Below are positions 35,894 to 50,900 of a stretch of DNA of 64,000 nt, in pieces (the stretch's first letter is position 1; every line of letters begins with the position of its first letter). The translations under genes and the position numbers were made by a program. The DNA comes from Flavobacterium sp. CFS9 (GTDB lineage: Bacteria; Bacteroidota; Bacteroidia; Flavobacteriales; Flavobacteriaceae): assembly GCF_041154745.1 (NCBI RefSeq), contig NZ_AP031573.1, positions 4,774,001-4,838,000 of the forward strand, read 5' to 3'. Below the pieces are notes generated by a model, which had not been told where the DNA came from, did no database searches, and saw nothing but the letters and a program-made list of their open reading frames with translations.

Positions 35894-35912
35894 CATTAAT
35901 ATAAATTCTAAA

Positions 35913-38900
35913 TTACTGTTTTAGATGCATACAAATTTGCTCAACATTCTCTTTATTTAAAAGTGCACCATGGGTGGTAGATATTGAATGTACTATTATT
36001 TCTTTATTCGTATATTCATTCCATCCATAGTCATCATTATCATTAAAGAATATTTCTCCATACTTTTCCACATATGCTGATTTAAACAAGATAATTTTTA
36101 CATCCAGTTTTTCTTCTACTTTATTTAAATATGAATAATTTTCATTGTAAAAACTAACTTCCAGACGTCCTCTTAACTCCTGATCACTTATTTTAAATTC
36201 CGACTCTCTTAACAATTTACTCAAAGATTCGAGTTGTTCTTCTTTCGATTTATCTTCAAGAGCTAAAATTGAAAAATCAAAATCTTCCCCAAATATTGCT
36301 GTTTGTTCTTTTAAAAATTCTCTAAATGATTCATCTTCATTGATTTCGCTATTATCTTCATTTAAAATTCTTCCATCGAAAATTAATAATTCTTCTACAT
36401 GAAATCCATTATTTCGCAATTGCAGTGCCATTTCATAAGCGACAGTCGCTCCAAATGAATATCCTCCGAGTCGATAAGGGCCATATGGATCCTTTTTTTG
36501 CATTTCTGTAATAAATCCGGAAGCCATTTCTTCAATAGATTCTGAAATTGGTGATTCTCCATATAATCCCGGACATTGAAATGCATAAACAGGCTGATCT
36601 TTTCCTAATAGTTTTGTCAGTTCAATAAAACAATTCACTGTTCCACTCCCCGGCGGCGTTAGAAATATAGCTTTTCGACTTCCTTTTTCCTGTAAAGGAA
36701 CCATAACGCTATTTTTGAAATGATCCTCTGAATGGATGTTAGCAACAAACTCAGCAATAGTTGCATGCTCAAAAACGGTATTGATGCTGAAATCTGTAGA
36801 GAATACCTCATTAATAAGAGCTACTAATTTTATAACTAGTAAACTATGTCCCCCCAATTCAAAGAAGTTGTCCTGTATTCCTACCTTATCAATTCCTAAA
36901 GTCTCCTGCCAGATTACAGCTAGTTGTTCTTCCGTTTCATTACGGGGTGCTACGTATTCTTTACTTAATAATTCTGAACCAGCTGGATCTGGTAATAATT
37001 TCTTATCCAGCTTCCCATTACTGGTTAATGGCATTACATCTAACACGACCCAGATCATAGGAATCATATACTCAGGCAAATTTAGTCTTAACGCTTGCTG
37101 TAAAGACTCTTTGTCTAATGCATCTTCCAATACAACATAACCCACTAAATTCTTAGTGCCATTTGCATCAGCTTTAGCCAATACACAACACTGCGTTACT
37201 CCTGCTAAAGATGACAATACATTCTCAATTTCGCCTAATTCTATTCGATAGCCACGAATCTTAACCTGATCATCTTTTCTTCCGATAAACTCAATAGTAC
37301 CATCTGGCAACCAGCGTGCCAAATCTCCTGTTTTATATATTCTTTCGCCTACTTTAAACGGATCATTTATAAATTTATCGCTGGTTAATTCTTCCTGGTT
37401 TAAATAACCTAATGCAACTCCACTTCCTCCAACGCATAACTCTCCAACAACTCCTATGGGTACTAAGTTTAATTCAGAATCCGTAACATATACGTGGCTG
37501 TTTTTTATCGGTTTTCCGATAGGAAGAGCCTTTACTCTTGCTCCCTCAATAGTATAAGTTGTTGAAAATGTAGTATTCTCTGTAGGGCCATACCCGTTTA
37601 TAATCTGAAGAGACGGATATAGTTCTTTTAACTTATTGGTATAGGTAAATAAGACTACATCTCCTCCAACCAATAAAGAAATAAGAGGTGCAAAAACAGA
37701 TGCATCTTCTTCAACTACCTGATGAAACCAGGAAGCGGTCATCCACATAGTAGTAACTTTATGTCTAATTATAAGGTCTTTTAAACTTTTGATCTCTAAT
37801 AAAGAATTTGTATCTGCTAATACCAACTGACCTCCATTTAATAAAGTACCCCAAAATTCCAAAGTTGTCGCATCAAAAGCAACAGATCCAGTGGACAGCC
37901 AAACTGTATCTGAATTTAAAGCAGTATAATCACAACTTGTACAAAGACTAACAATATTACCGTGTGCAACCATCACTCCTTTTGGATTTCCTGTGGTTCC
38001 TGATGTATACATTATATAAGCTGTTGAAGCTGGTGCTATTTTACATGAAATAGCTGAAGATTCGTAAGTATAGGATTCTGTAACATCTAAAAGAAAAATA
38101 AATTCTGAAACGGATAGTTTAGACAGTAACGATTCTTCACTGTAAAGAAGAAAGCTCACGTTTGAATCTTCAATTATATAGGATAAGCGATTAGATGGCA
38201 ATGAGGCATCTAATGGAACATAAGTACATTCTGACTTGAGAATACCAAGCATACTAATGATCATATCAAAACCCCTATCAAACAATATGGCTACTCGCGA
38301 ATCTTTAACCACACCATTCGATTTCAAATAATGAACTAATTGATTGGAACGTTCCTCTAATTCTTTATAAGTCATCGTATTATTTCCACAAACTAATGCA
38401 ACATTATCCGGAGTACGCTTCGTTTGTTCTTCTAATAGATCTACTATAGTTTTCTCTTTTGGATAAGCTGTATCAGTATCGTTGAAAATACTTAATAATT
38501 GGTATGATTCTTCTTTGGTGAGCATCGACAGATTACTTATTGGCTGGGTAATATTCTCTGTAATACTAATCAACAACTCCTGATAATGCGATAGCATTCG
38601 ATCTATTGTCGATTGATCAAACAGAGTAGTGTTGTAATTTACTCCTAATGAGATACCCTCGCTGTTTTCGGATGCATTAAATATTAAATCAAATTGAGCT
38701 GTAGTAAGTTCAGAAGGGTAAGTTGATAACTTAACTCCCTGAATACCTAACTCTTCTTGTACAGCTTCTTCAGATTTTGATTCCATCTTTTTAAAATCAA
38801 ACATCACTTGAAACAAAGGACTCATACTCTTATCACGGGTCGTAACCACACGATCTACAACTTTCTCAAAAGGGGCTAACTGATGATCATACCCTTCAAG

Positions 38901-41900
38901 AGTGGTCTGTTTTACTCTTGCCACTACATCCTTAAAACTCGGATTCCCACTTAAGTCACTGCGAAGCGCCAAGGTATTCACAAAAAAACCGATCATACCC
39001 TCTAAATCCGATTGCGTTCTATTGGCTATTGGTGTTCCTACACAAATGTCTTCCTGACCACTGTAACGAGACAACAAAGCTTTAAAAGCGGATAGTAAAA
39101 GCATAAACAGTGTTACGCCTTCTTCTTTACATAGTTGCTCTAATGAAGTCCTTATATCCTGATTTAGCATTAAGAAAGTAACTGCCCCTGCATTGCTCTG
39201 CATAGAAGGACGGGTATAATCTGTAGGCAATGACAAAGTGCTTACTCCTTTTAGTTTGGATTCCCAGTATGATAACTGATCCTCTAAAACAGTCCCCTCT
39301 AAATATTTGCGCTGCCAAATAGCATAATCGGCATATTGTAAACTAAGCTGAGGTAAAATTGCTTCACGACCAGATTCAAAGGAACTGTATAATTCCATAA
39401 AGTCATTGACCAGAATCCCCTCTGACCAACCATCACTGGCGATATGATGAAACACACATACCAGAACATACTTCTCATTGCCTAAGGTATACAAACATGC
39501 TCGCAGTTTATAGTCTTTAGATAAATCAAAAGGTTTATTGGCATAGTCTGCTATATGATTTTTTAATGATAGTTCATCCGATACAATCTCCACATCCAAT
39601 GACCAGTGATCTGCACTTATAATTTCCTGATAACCGATACCTTCTTCTGATAAAATCATACTGCGTAAGATCTCATGGCGCGAAACAATCCCATGAAAGG
39701 TTTGTTTTAGTATCGATACATTTAGGGCTCCCTCTAAACCAAGAACGATAGGGATATGGTATTCGGTACTGCCGTGAAGCTGATCCAAAAACCATAGTCG
39801 TTCCTGACTAAAAGATAATGGAATACATTCTGGACGGTCTCCACCTGTAATACCGGGAAGTAAAACAACATCTGACTGAGATGACAAATGTATCCCTAGT
39901 TCTGAGATTGTGGCATATTCAAATATTTCACGAATAGAAACTTCTGTTATCAATTCCTTACGGATCATCGAAACTAAACGTGTGGCCAGTAAACTGTGAC
40001 CACCCAGTTCGAAGAAGTTGTCATGAATTCCTACTTGCTCTATGCCTAACAGGTTTTGCCAGATTTCAGCTAACTGTAATTCTGTTTCATTGCGTGGAGC
40101 TACATATACTGTACTGGATAAATCTGAAACATCAGGATCCGGTAATGACTTTTTATCCAGCTTTCCATTACTGGTTAGCGGCATTTCTTCTAAAGCAACC
40201 CATAATTGGGGAACCATGTATTCTGGTAAACTTAACTTTAATTGTTTTTGTAATTTCTCTTTATCTAATGCCTCTTCCAATACCACATAACCTATCAAAC
40301 GCTTAATGCCTGCTATATCTTCTTTGGCCAGAACACAACACTGACTTACGCCTGTTAAAGAGGACAGTACATTTTCAATCTCTCCAAGCTCGATGCGATA
40401 ACCACGAATTTTAACCTGATCGTCTTTCCTGCCTATAAATTCTATATTACCATCTGGCAACCAACGTACCAAATCACCTGTCTTATAAATTCGATCGTCT
40501 TCTTTAAACGGATTCGCTATAAATTTTTCCTTTGTTAAATCTCCCTGATTTAAATAACCTCTGGTAACCCCTGCTCCACCAATACATAACTCTCCGATGA
40601 CTCCTACAGGTAAAAGCTGATCGTGATTATCCAAAATATAAACTTGAGTATTATTAATAGGCTTACCAATAGGAATCTTAGTTATTGGAGTATTTAATAC
40701 TTTATAATTAGTAGCAACTACAGTAGTTTCTGTTGGTCCGTAATTATTATAAATAGCAATATCACTTGATTTACTTAAGTGTAGTACATCTCCACCTGTT
40801 AAAACAATAATATTAGGTAAAGATATTTCTTTGTCTACAAAACTCTCACATACTAATGTAGGTATGTAAGTATGTGTAATAGCATGTTGGGTTAAAAAAG
40901 TAAAAAGCTTATCCAAATCGTAACGATATTTTTCTGAAATAGGATATAAACTGGCTCCAGAAAGCAAATATGGATATATTTCCCAAACACTAGCATCAAA
41001 ACCAACCCCTGAGAATAGAGTACCTCTACTTTGAGCAGTTACAGAATATGCAGATTGATGCCAAAAACATAAATGAACCAAGTTTCTATGCTCAACCATA
41101 ACTCCCTTAGGTTTACCCGTACTACCCGAAGTATAAATAACATATGCCAAGCCAGCAGGAGTTGTAATTATTTCAGGTAAATCAACAGAATACGAAGCAA
41201 TAACTTCTTTGAAAGTATCTAATAACAAATTATCTACAACAATAGCGCAATTACTGTCATTCTTTATATACATTTTTCTTTCTTCAGGAAAATTAGGATC
41301 GATGGGAACATAAGCCGATCCCGTTTTCAATATCGCTAGAAGTGAAATAATTAACCAATCACTGCGATCTAAAACTACTCCAATTAAACTATCCTGACTA
41401 ATGTTATTATTCGATAATAAATAGTGTGCCAACTGATTGGAGCGCTGATCTAATTCTTTGTAGGTTAGCTTTTCATCTTCATAAACAACTGCAACAGCAT
41501 TAGGTGTTTGCTTAACCTGCTCTTCGAATAAATCAACAATTGTTTTATCTGATGGATAGGCAGCTTCAGTGTTATTGAAAACATTCAATAATTGATGCTC
41601 TTCTGCCTGGCTAAGCATCGACAGAGTACTGATTGGTTGTTTGATACTGCTTACAATACTTTGCAATAATTCCTGATAATGCAGCAGCATACTCTCGATT
41701 GTAGCCTTATCAAATAAAGCTGTGCAATAATTTACCGCTAATGAAATACCATTGTTATTTTCTGATGCACTAAATGTCAAATCAAACTTAGAACTAACCG
41801 TATCAAACTCATATTCAGAAATAATAATATTATTTAATTTGTTCTCTTTTTGGACTTGATTATCTCCCTCATTTTGTAATACAAACATCACCTGAAACAA

Positions 41901-44900
41901 CGGACTCATACTCCTATCACGGCTTGTAACCACACGATCTACCACCTTCTCAAATGGGGTTAACTGATGGTCGTAACCTTCTAAAGTGGTTTGTTTTACT
42001 CTTGACAACACATCCTTAAAACTCGGATCGCCGCTCAAATCACTGCGAAGTGCCAAGGTGTTGACAAAAAAACCAATCATACCCTCTAATTCTGCTTGCG
42101 TTCGATTTGCAATTGGTGTTCCAACACAAATGTCTTCCTGACCACTGTAGCGCGACAACAAGATCTTAAAAGCGGATAATAAAAGCATAAACAAGGTTAC
42201 TCCCTCTTCTTTACAGATCGTGTTTAATGATGCGCTCAGCTTCTGGTCTAAAGCTAAAGAGACAGCTGCTCCCGCATTGCTCGGAACCGAAGGACGGGGA
42301 TAATCTATTGGTAAGGACAAAGTACTTACGCCACTTAGTTTGGATTCCCAATACGACAACTGATCCTCTAAAACTGCTCCTTCTAAATAGTTGCGCTGCC
42401 AAATCGCATAATCGGCATATTGTAAATGAAGTGTTGGTAGATTAGGTATGCTGTTGGATTGTAATGCACTATATAATTGTGTAAACTCATTCACCAAAAT
42501 TCCCTCCGACCAGCCATCACTGGCGATATGATGAAACACGCATACCAACACATATTTCTGATTCCCTAAAGTGTATAAACACGCTCGCAGTTTATAATCT
42601 TTTGATAAATCAAAAGGTTGGTTGATATAGTGGGCGATCTGATTTTTTAATACTAATTCATCCGACACCACCTCCGTATTCAGTGACCAGCCTTCCGCAC
42701 TGATGATTTGCTGATAAGCGATGCCTTCTTCTGATAAAAGCATACTGCGTAAGACCTCATGACGCGAAACAATACCATGCAGGGTTTGTTCCAACAGCGA
42801 TATCTCTAAAGCGCCTTCTAAACTCAGAACTATCGGAATGTGGTATTCAGTACTGCCCTGAAGCTGATCCAAAAACCATAGTCGTTCCTGACTAAACGAT
42901 AAGGGAATACGCTCCGGACGCTCTCCCCCTGTAATAACCGGAAGTAAAATACCTTCTGACTGAGATGATAAATGAGTTCCTAATTCTGAGATTGTAGTAT
43001 GTTCAAATACTTCACGGATAGAAACTTCTCTTTTTAAATCCTTACGAATCATCGAAACTAAACGCGTAGCGAGTAAACTGTGACCTCCGAGTTCAAAGAA
43101 GTTGTCATAAATTCCTACTTGTTCTACCCCTAACAGGTTTTGCCAGATTTCAGCTAATTGGGTCTCTGTTTCGTTGCGGGGCGCTACATATTCTTTACTC
43201 GATAGTTCTGAACCATCCGGATCTGGTAATGCTTTTTTATCCAGTTTTCCGTTACCGGTTAATGGCATTGTATCTAATGCCACCCATAATTGAGGAACCA
43301 TGTATTGTGGCAGACTTAATTTTAATTGGTTTTGTAATTGCTCTTTGTTCAATTTTCCTTCTAAAACTACATAACCAACCAAACGTTTATTGCCTGTTGT
43401 ATCTTCTTTGGCCAGAACACAACATTGTGAAACTCCTTCTAAAGAAGATAAGATGTTTTCAATCTCACCTAATTCTATTCGATAGCCGCGAATTTTAACC
43501 TGATCGTCCTTTCTGCCAATAAACTCAATATTTCCATCGGGTAACCAACGTACTAAATCACCTGTCTTATAAATTCGTTCACCTTCCTTAAATGGATTAC
43601 TTATGAATTTTTCAGATGTAAGCTCAGGCTGATTCAGATAACCACGACCTACTCCTACTCCGCTAACCCATAATTCTCCTATTATACCTATTGGGCACAA
43701 ATTCTCAAAAATATCTACTACATATAGAGACATATTGGCTACTGGTTTCCCAACAGGAACAATAGTACTTTTTGGAGCTTCTTTCATGATATGAAGACTT
43801 ACGTCATCCGATGCCTCTGCCGGACCATAAGCATTTACTACAGGAATAGAAGGGTACACAGAAAACCATAACTGTAATAGTGATGTAGTAGCTGCCTCTC
43901 CGGTAATTAAAAAATAATGTAAATCTTCCAATCCTTTTCTTGAACCTGTCTCTAATAAACTTAACAAGTAAGAAGGAACTAATTGAAGATGTGTAACTTG
44001 ATATATTGCTAAAGCGTCTTGAAAATCAGATATATCCAAGATCATGCGTTCACTATAAATAGCTATGCGAGCTCCACAAAGTAAACCACTTAATAATTGC
44101 CATACCGAAATATCAAAGGTGAATGGTGCTGTAAAAGCTACAACACTATTATTGTCCATTTCTAACTCATCTACCATTACCAAAAGGTGATTTAATAAAC
44201 CACAATGATCAATCATTGCTCCTTTAGGAACTCCAGTACTACCTGAAGTATAAATCACATAACTCAAAGATTTAGATGAATAAGATAAATCTAATGAATC
44301 AACTGAATAGTTATTATATACAGCAGTAGAACCTCCTAATACTATGGTAGTGACATCTAATGTTAAAGAGTTCAAAATATTCTTTGTAAAACTATCAGTA
44401 AGCAACAAACTACATCCTATATCTTTAACAATATAAGAGATACGGGTTGTTGGATAATCTGGCTTAATTGGAACATAAGCACCACCTGATTTTAAGATTC
44501 CAAGAATACCTATCAGCATCTCAAATCCTCGTTCCAGACAGATTCCTACCAGATCATCGGGTTTTACACCCTGCTCACGCAAATAATGCCCCAACTGATT
44601 AGAACGTTGGTCTAATTCTTTATAAGTTAGCTCTTCATCTCCATAAACAACTGCAACAGCATTGGGTGTTTGTTTAACCTGCTCTTCGAATAAATCTACT
44701 GCAGTCTTATCTAGAGGATATGCAACAGCCGTGTTATTGAAAACATTCAATAATTGATGTTCTTCTGCCTGGCTAAGCATCGACAGAGTACTGATTGGCT
44801 CAGTGATATTTTCAGTAATACTTTGTAATAATTCCTGATAATGCAGCAACATACGGTTGATTGTAGCATCATCAAATAAAGCTGTACCATAATTTAGGGC

Positions 44901-47900
44901 TAATGAAATACCAGTGCTGCTCTCGGATACACTGAAAGATAAATCAAACTGAGCTGTAGCAATATCAAAAGGATAACCTGAAAGCGCAACTCCTTGTATG
45001 CCTTTTTCCTGTTCTCCAATATCTCCTGATTTTGATTCCACATTATGAAAATCAAACATCACCTGAAACAACGGACTCATACTCCTATCACGGCTTGTAA
45101 CCACACGATCTACCACCTTCTCAAATGGGGTTAACTGATGGTCGTAACCTTCTAAAGTGGTTTGTTTTACTCTTGACAACACATCCTTAAAACTCGGATC
45201 GCCGCTCAAATCACTGCGAAGCGCCAAGGTGTTGACAAAAAAGCCAATCATTCCTTCTAATTCCGCTTGGGTTCGATTTGCAATTGGTGTTCCAACACAA
45301 ATATCTTCCTGACCGCTGTAACGCGACAACAAGATCTTAAAAGCGGATAATAAAAGCATAAACAAGGTTACTCCCTCCTCTTTACAGATCGTGTTTAATG
45401 ATGCGCTCAGCTTCTGATCTAAGACTAAAGAGACAGCTGCTCCCGCATTGCTCGGAACCGAAGGACGGGGATAATCTATTGGTAAGGACAAAGTACTTAC
45501 GCCACTTAGTTTGGATTCCCAATACGACAACTGATCCTCTAAAACTGCTCCTTCTAAATAGTTGCGCTGCCAAATCGCATAATCGGCATATTGTAAATGA
45601 AGTGTTGGTAGATTAGGTATGCTGTTGGATTGTAATGCACTATATAATTGTGTAAACTCATTCACCAAAATTCCCTCCGACCAGCCATCACTGGCGATAT
45701 GATGAAACACGCATACCAACACATATTTCTGATTCCCTAAAGTGTATAAACACGCTCGCAGTTTATAATCTTTTGATAAATCAAAAGGTTGGTTGATATA
45801 GTGGGCGATCTGATTTTTTAATACTAATTCATCCGACACCACCTCCGTATTCAGTGACCAGCCTTCCGCACTGATGATTTGCTGATAAGCGATGCCTTCT
45901 TCTGATAAAAGCATACTGCGTAAGACCTCATGACGCGAAACAATACCATGCAGGGTTTGTTCCAACAGCGATATCTCTAAAGCGCCTTCTAAACTCAGAA
46001 CTATCGGAATGTGGTATTCAGTACTGCCCTGAAGCTGATCCAAAAACCATAGTCGTTCCTGACTAAACGATAAGGGAATACGCTCCGGACGCTCTCCCCC
46101 TGTAATAACCGGAAGTAAAATACCTTCTGACTGAGATGATAAATGAGTTTCTAAGTCTGAAATCGTGGTATAGGCAAAAACATCCGCAATTTCAATCTCT
46201 TTAGAGAGTTCTTTACGGATCATCGAAACTAAACGCGTAGCGAGCAAACTGTGACCTCCAAGTTCAAAGAAATCATCATGAATTCCTACTCGTTCTACCC
46301 CTAACAGGTTTTGCCAGATCCCGGCTAGCTGTGTTTCTGTATCATTACGAGGAGCTACATATTCTTTACTCGATAGTCCTGAACCATCCGGATCTGGTAA
46401 TGCTTTTTTATCCAGTTTTCCGTTACCGGTTAATGGCATTGTATCTAATGCCACCCATAATTGAGGAATCATGTATTCAGGCAAACTTAATTTTAATTGG
46501 TTTTGTAATTGCTCTTTGTCTAATGCTCCTTCTAAAACTACATAACCTACCAGACGTTTGTTGCCTGCTGTATCTTCTTTAGCCAGAACACAACATTGAT
46601 TTACACCCGCTAAAGAAGACAAGGCGTTTTCAATCTCCCCTAATTCTATTCGATAACCGCGAATTTTAACCTGATCGTCTTTTCTGCCGATATATTCTAT
46701 GTTACCATCCGGAAGCCAGCGTGCTAAATCCCCTGTCTTATACATTCGTTCGCCTTCTAAAAAGGGGCTGTCGATAAATTTCTCATTGGTTAGTTCTTCT
46801 CTATTTAAATATCCTCGCGCTACCTGAATACCTCCTACACACAATTCTCCTGTTACTCCTATTGGTAATAATCCTAAAGCCTCGTTTACTATATAGATAT
46901 GGGTGTTTCCCACTGGACGGCCTATATGGATGCGATCTAAGGATTCATAGTGAGTAACCTCTAATACACTACAGCCAATAGTGGATTCAGTAGGTCCATA
47001 TTCGTTAAACAGTTTAACCGATGGATCTAATTCTCCTAAATGAGACAGATCGGAATGGGTTAATTGTTCGCCACCGATGATGAATCTTTTTAATGGAGAA
47101 TGACCTAAGTCTCTGAAAAAGGACAAATGTGACGGGGTTAATTTTATAGAGGTAATAGCATCATTTGAAACAATGGCCTTCAATACGGAGCTAACATCAT
47201 TATCTTTGTAGATGTGCAGTTGTCCTCCTGTTAAAAGTGTCAAATAGATACTGGTCTGGGTTAAATCAAAGGATAAGGAGCTAAATAGGGGGAAACTCTG
47301 AGCGTTATCCCCGTCTCCATAACGTGAGATACTGTACGATAAGTAGTTCACCAAACTGTTATGCTCGATCATTACTCCTTTTGGATTTCCTGTACTTCCT
47401 GAGGTATAAATGACATAAACCAAATCTGATAATTGGATGGTGTTGGTTTTTAAAGCCGGGAATGATGAAGCCTGGCTTAATACGCTATCAAATTCTACGT
47501 CGATAGAAAAAATAGGAACTGCATATTCTATTACATCAAATAAGCTTTCCGATTCTATAATCAGTAATTTTACATTAGCATCTTTGACTAGAAAAGATTT
47601 GCGATTCTCTGGATATTCTTTATCGATCGGAAGGTAACAAGCACCCGCTTTTAGTGTTCCAATTATTGAAATAATAGACCAGATACTGCGATCTAACATG
47701 AGACCTACAATATCATTGGAGGTGACATGGTAGTGATTTCGTAAGTATAGCGCCAGGTCATTGGATTTTGCATCTAATTCCTGATAGCTTAATGTTTCGT
47801 CTCCACAAACAACTGCAATAGCAGCCGGGGTTTTCTTTACCTGCTCTGCAAATAAATCAACTATTGTTTTATCTAATGGATATGCTGCAGTTGTGTGATT

Positions 47901-50900
47901 GAATACATTGAGTAGTTGATGCTCTTCTGCCGGGGTAAGCAGAGACAGGTTTTTTACAGGCTCTGTAATATTCTTTGCAATATTTTGTAACAGTTCCTGA
48001 TAATGCAATAGCATTCGCTCTATTGTTGTTTTTTCAAATAAAGCGGTGCTGTATACCATGTTCAATGAGATACCTCCCTGGTTTTCTGATATATTGAACA
48101 ATAAGTCAAACTGAGAATTTACCACTTGGGTATCATAAGAGGATAAGCTGAGACCTTTTAGAGCAACAGGGTTGCTTTCCTGATTATTCTGTAAAGAAAA
48201 CAATACCTGAAACAATGGACTCATGTTTCTATCACGGGTTGTAATTACCCGATCTACTACTTTCTCAAATGGGGCTAACTGATGGTCGTAGCTCTCTAAA
48301 GTGGTCTGTTTTACTCTTGACAATAGGTCCTTAAAACTCGGATTGCCGCTTAAATCACTGCGAAGGGCCAGAGTGTTGACAAAAAAGCCGATCATGCCCT
48401 CTAAATCCGATTGAGTTCTATTGGCGATTGACGTTCCTACGCAAATGTCTTCCTGACCGCTGTAACGCGATAATAAAACTTTAAAAGCCGATAATAATAG
48501 CATAAACATCGTTACGCCTTCTTCTTTACAGATCGTGTTTAATGATGCACTCAGCTTTTGGTCTATCTCTAAAGAAACAGCTGCTCCTGCATTGCTTGGA
48601 ACCAAAGCACGGGCATAATCTGTTGGTAAGGATAAAGTGCTTACTCCTTTTAGTTTGGATTCCCAGTACGATAACTGATTCTCCAGAACTGCTCCTTCTA
48701 AATGTTTACGCTGCCAAATGGCATAATCGGCATATTGTAAATAAAGTGTTGGTAGATTAGGGGTGCTGTTGGATTCAAGGGAACTGTATAGTTCCATAAA
48801 TTCATGAACCAAGATTTCCCCCGACCAGGCATCACTGGCGATATGATGGAAAACACAGGCCAAAACATATTTCTGATTCTCTAAGGTGTATAAACACGCG
48901 CGCAGTTTATAGTCTTTAGATAAATCAAAAGGTTTATGGGCATAGTGGGCGATATGATTTTTTAATACTAATTCATCCGATACCGTATCCGTATCCAGTG
49001 ACCAGCCTTCTGCACTGATGATTTGCTGATAACCGATACCTTCTTCTGATAAAAGCATGCTGCGTAAGACTTCATGGCGCGAAACAATACCATGCAGAGT
49101 TTGCTCCAGCAGCGATATATCCAAGGCCCCTTCTAAACTCAAAACTATAGGGATATGGTATTCGGTACTGCCTTGAAGTTGATCCAAAAACCATAATCGT
49201 TCCTGACTAAACGATAAAGGAATACGAGCCGGACGTTCTTCTGCAACAATACCTGGTAATAAAACCACTTCAGACTGTGCCGCTATATGGGTTCCTAAGT
49301 CTGAGATTGTGGCATGTTCAAATACTTCGCGGATGGATACTTCTATCATCAAAGCCTTACGGATCATTGAAACTAAACGTGTAGCCAGTAAACTGTGACC
49401 TCCGAGCTCGAAAAAGTTATCATAAATTCCTATTTGTTCTACACCTAACAGGTTTTGCCAGATTGCTGCCAACTGCTCTTCTGTCTCATTACGCGGAGCG
49501 ACGTATTCGGTACTCGATAAGTCTGAACCATCCGGATCCGGCAATGCTTTTTTATCCAGCTTTCCGTTACTGGTGAGCGGCATTTTTTCTAAAGTCACCC
49601 ACAATTGAGGAACCATGTATTCCGGTAAGCTCAACTTTAATTGGTTTTGTAGTCGCTCTTTGTCTAATGCTCCTTCTAAAACTACATAACCTACCAGACG
49701 TTTGTTGCCTGCTGTATCTTCTTTGGCCAAAACACAACATTGGTTTACGCCCGCTAAAGAAGACAAGGCGTTTTCGATCTCGCCTAATTCTATTCGATAG
49801 CCGCGGATTTTAACCTGATCGTCTTTTCTGCCGATGTATTCTATGTTTCCATCCGGAAGCCAACGCGCTAAATCACCTGTCTTATAAATTCGCTCTCCCT
49901 CTTTGAATGGATTTGCTATAAATTTTTCCTTTGTTAATTCTTCCTTGTTCAAATATCCTCTGGCTACCTGAGCTCCTCCAATACACAATTCACCAATTAC
50001 GCCTATTGGTACTAAAATATTTGAAGCATCAAGAATATAGATCTTCGTATTATCCAGAGGCTTCCCAATATTAGTATTCAAATCTCCTTCCTTAAAGTTG
50101 TGCATTGTAGCACATACAGTACACTCTGTAGGTCCGTATCCATTAACCAGTGTTCCTGTCTCACTCCATTCATTTAGCGTATTGTAAGAAGAAACACCAC
50201 CTCCAATATGAACGCTTTTCAAAGCTGGTAATTCTTCCCATGCTAATTGTCCAAATAAATCTGAAGGTATAGTCAGATGGTTTATTTCATTTATTTTAAT
50301 ATAATCGACAAGTGTGCCCTCTTTTTTAATTTCATCATCAATTATATGCAACACGCTCCCTGAAATTAGCGATGGGTAGATTTCAGAAACTGACGCATCA
50401 AATGATAAAGAAATTAGTTGGGAAAATACCGTAAACTTATTAGTTTGAAAAGTATTAATTATATTAAAGCATAAGTTTATAACCGAGCGATGCTCTACCA
50501 TTACTCCTTTAGGCTTTCCTGTTGTCCCTGATGTGTAAATAACATAAGCTAAATCATCTGCTTTTATAACAATTTCAGGTAAATGATTCGGATAATTAGA
50601 CCTTTCTTTTTTAAACAAATCCAGGAATAACTCATCTATGATAATACAACAGTTACTATCTTTTTCAATATATTCTTTTCTTTCTGCCGGATAATTAGCA
50701 TCTATTGGTACATAAGCCGATCCCGTTTTTAATATTGCTAAAAACGATATAATTGACCAGTCACTACGCTCTAAAGTTACTCCAATAAAATTATCCTCAT
50801 TGCTTTTAATATGTCCTAAAAAGTAATGTGCTAATTGATTTGAAATTTCACTTAACTCCTTATAGTTTATTTTTTTATCTTTATAAACTATAGCTATGGC

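Larger units (their letters stand above)
35122..35912. other. region downstream of the NRPS genes
   Basis: No gene. It contains the NRPS terminator (35861-35893), a short hairpin GCAAATC-TAAT-GATTTGC (35643-35660), and three GACACA repeats exactly 10 bases apart (35491-35516). The rest is AT-rich. Confidence 0.5.
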
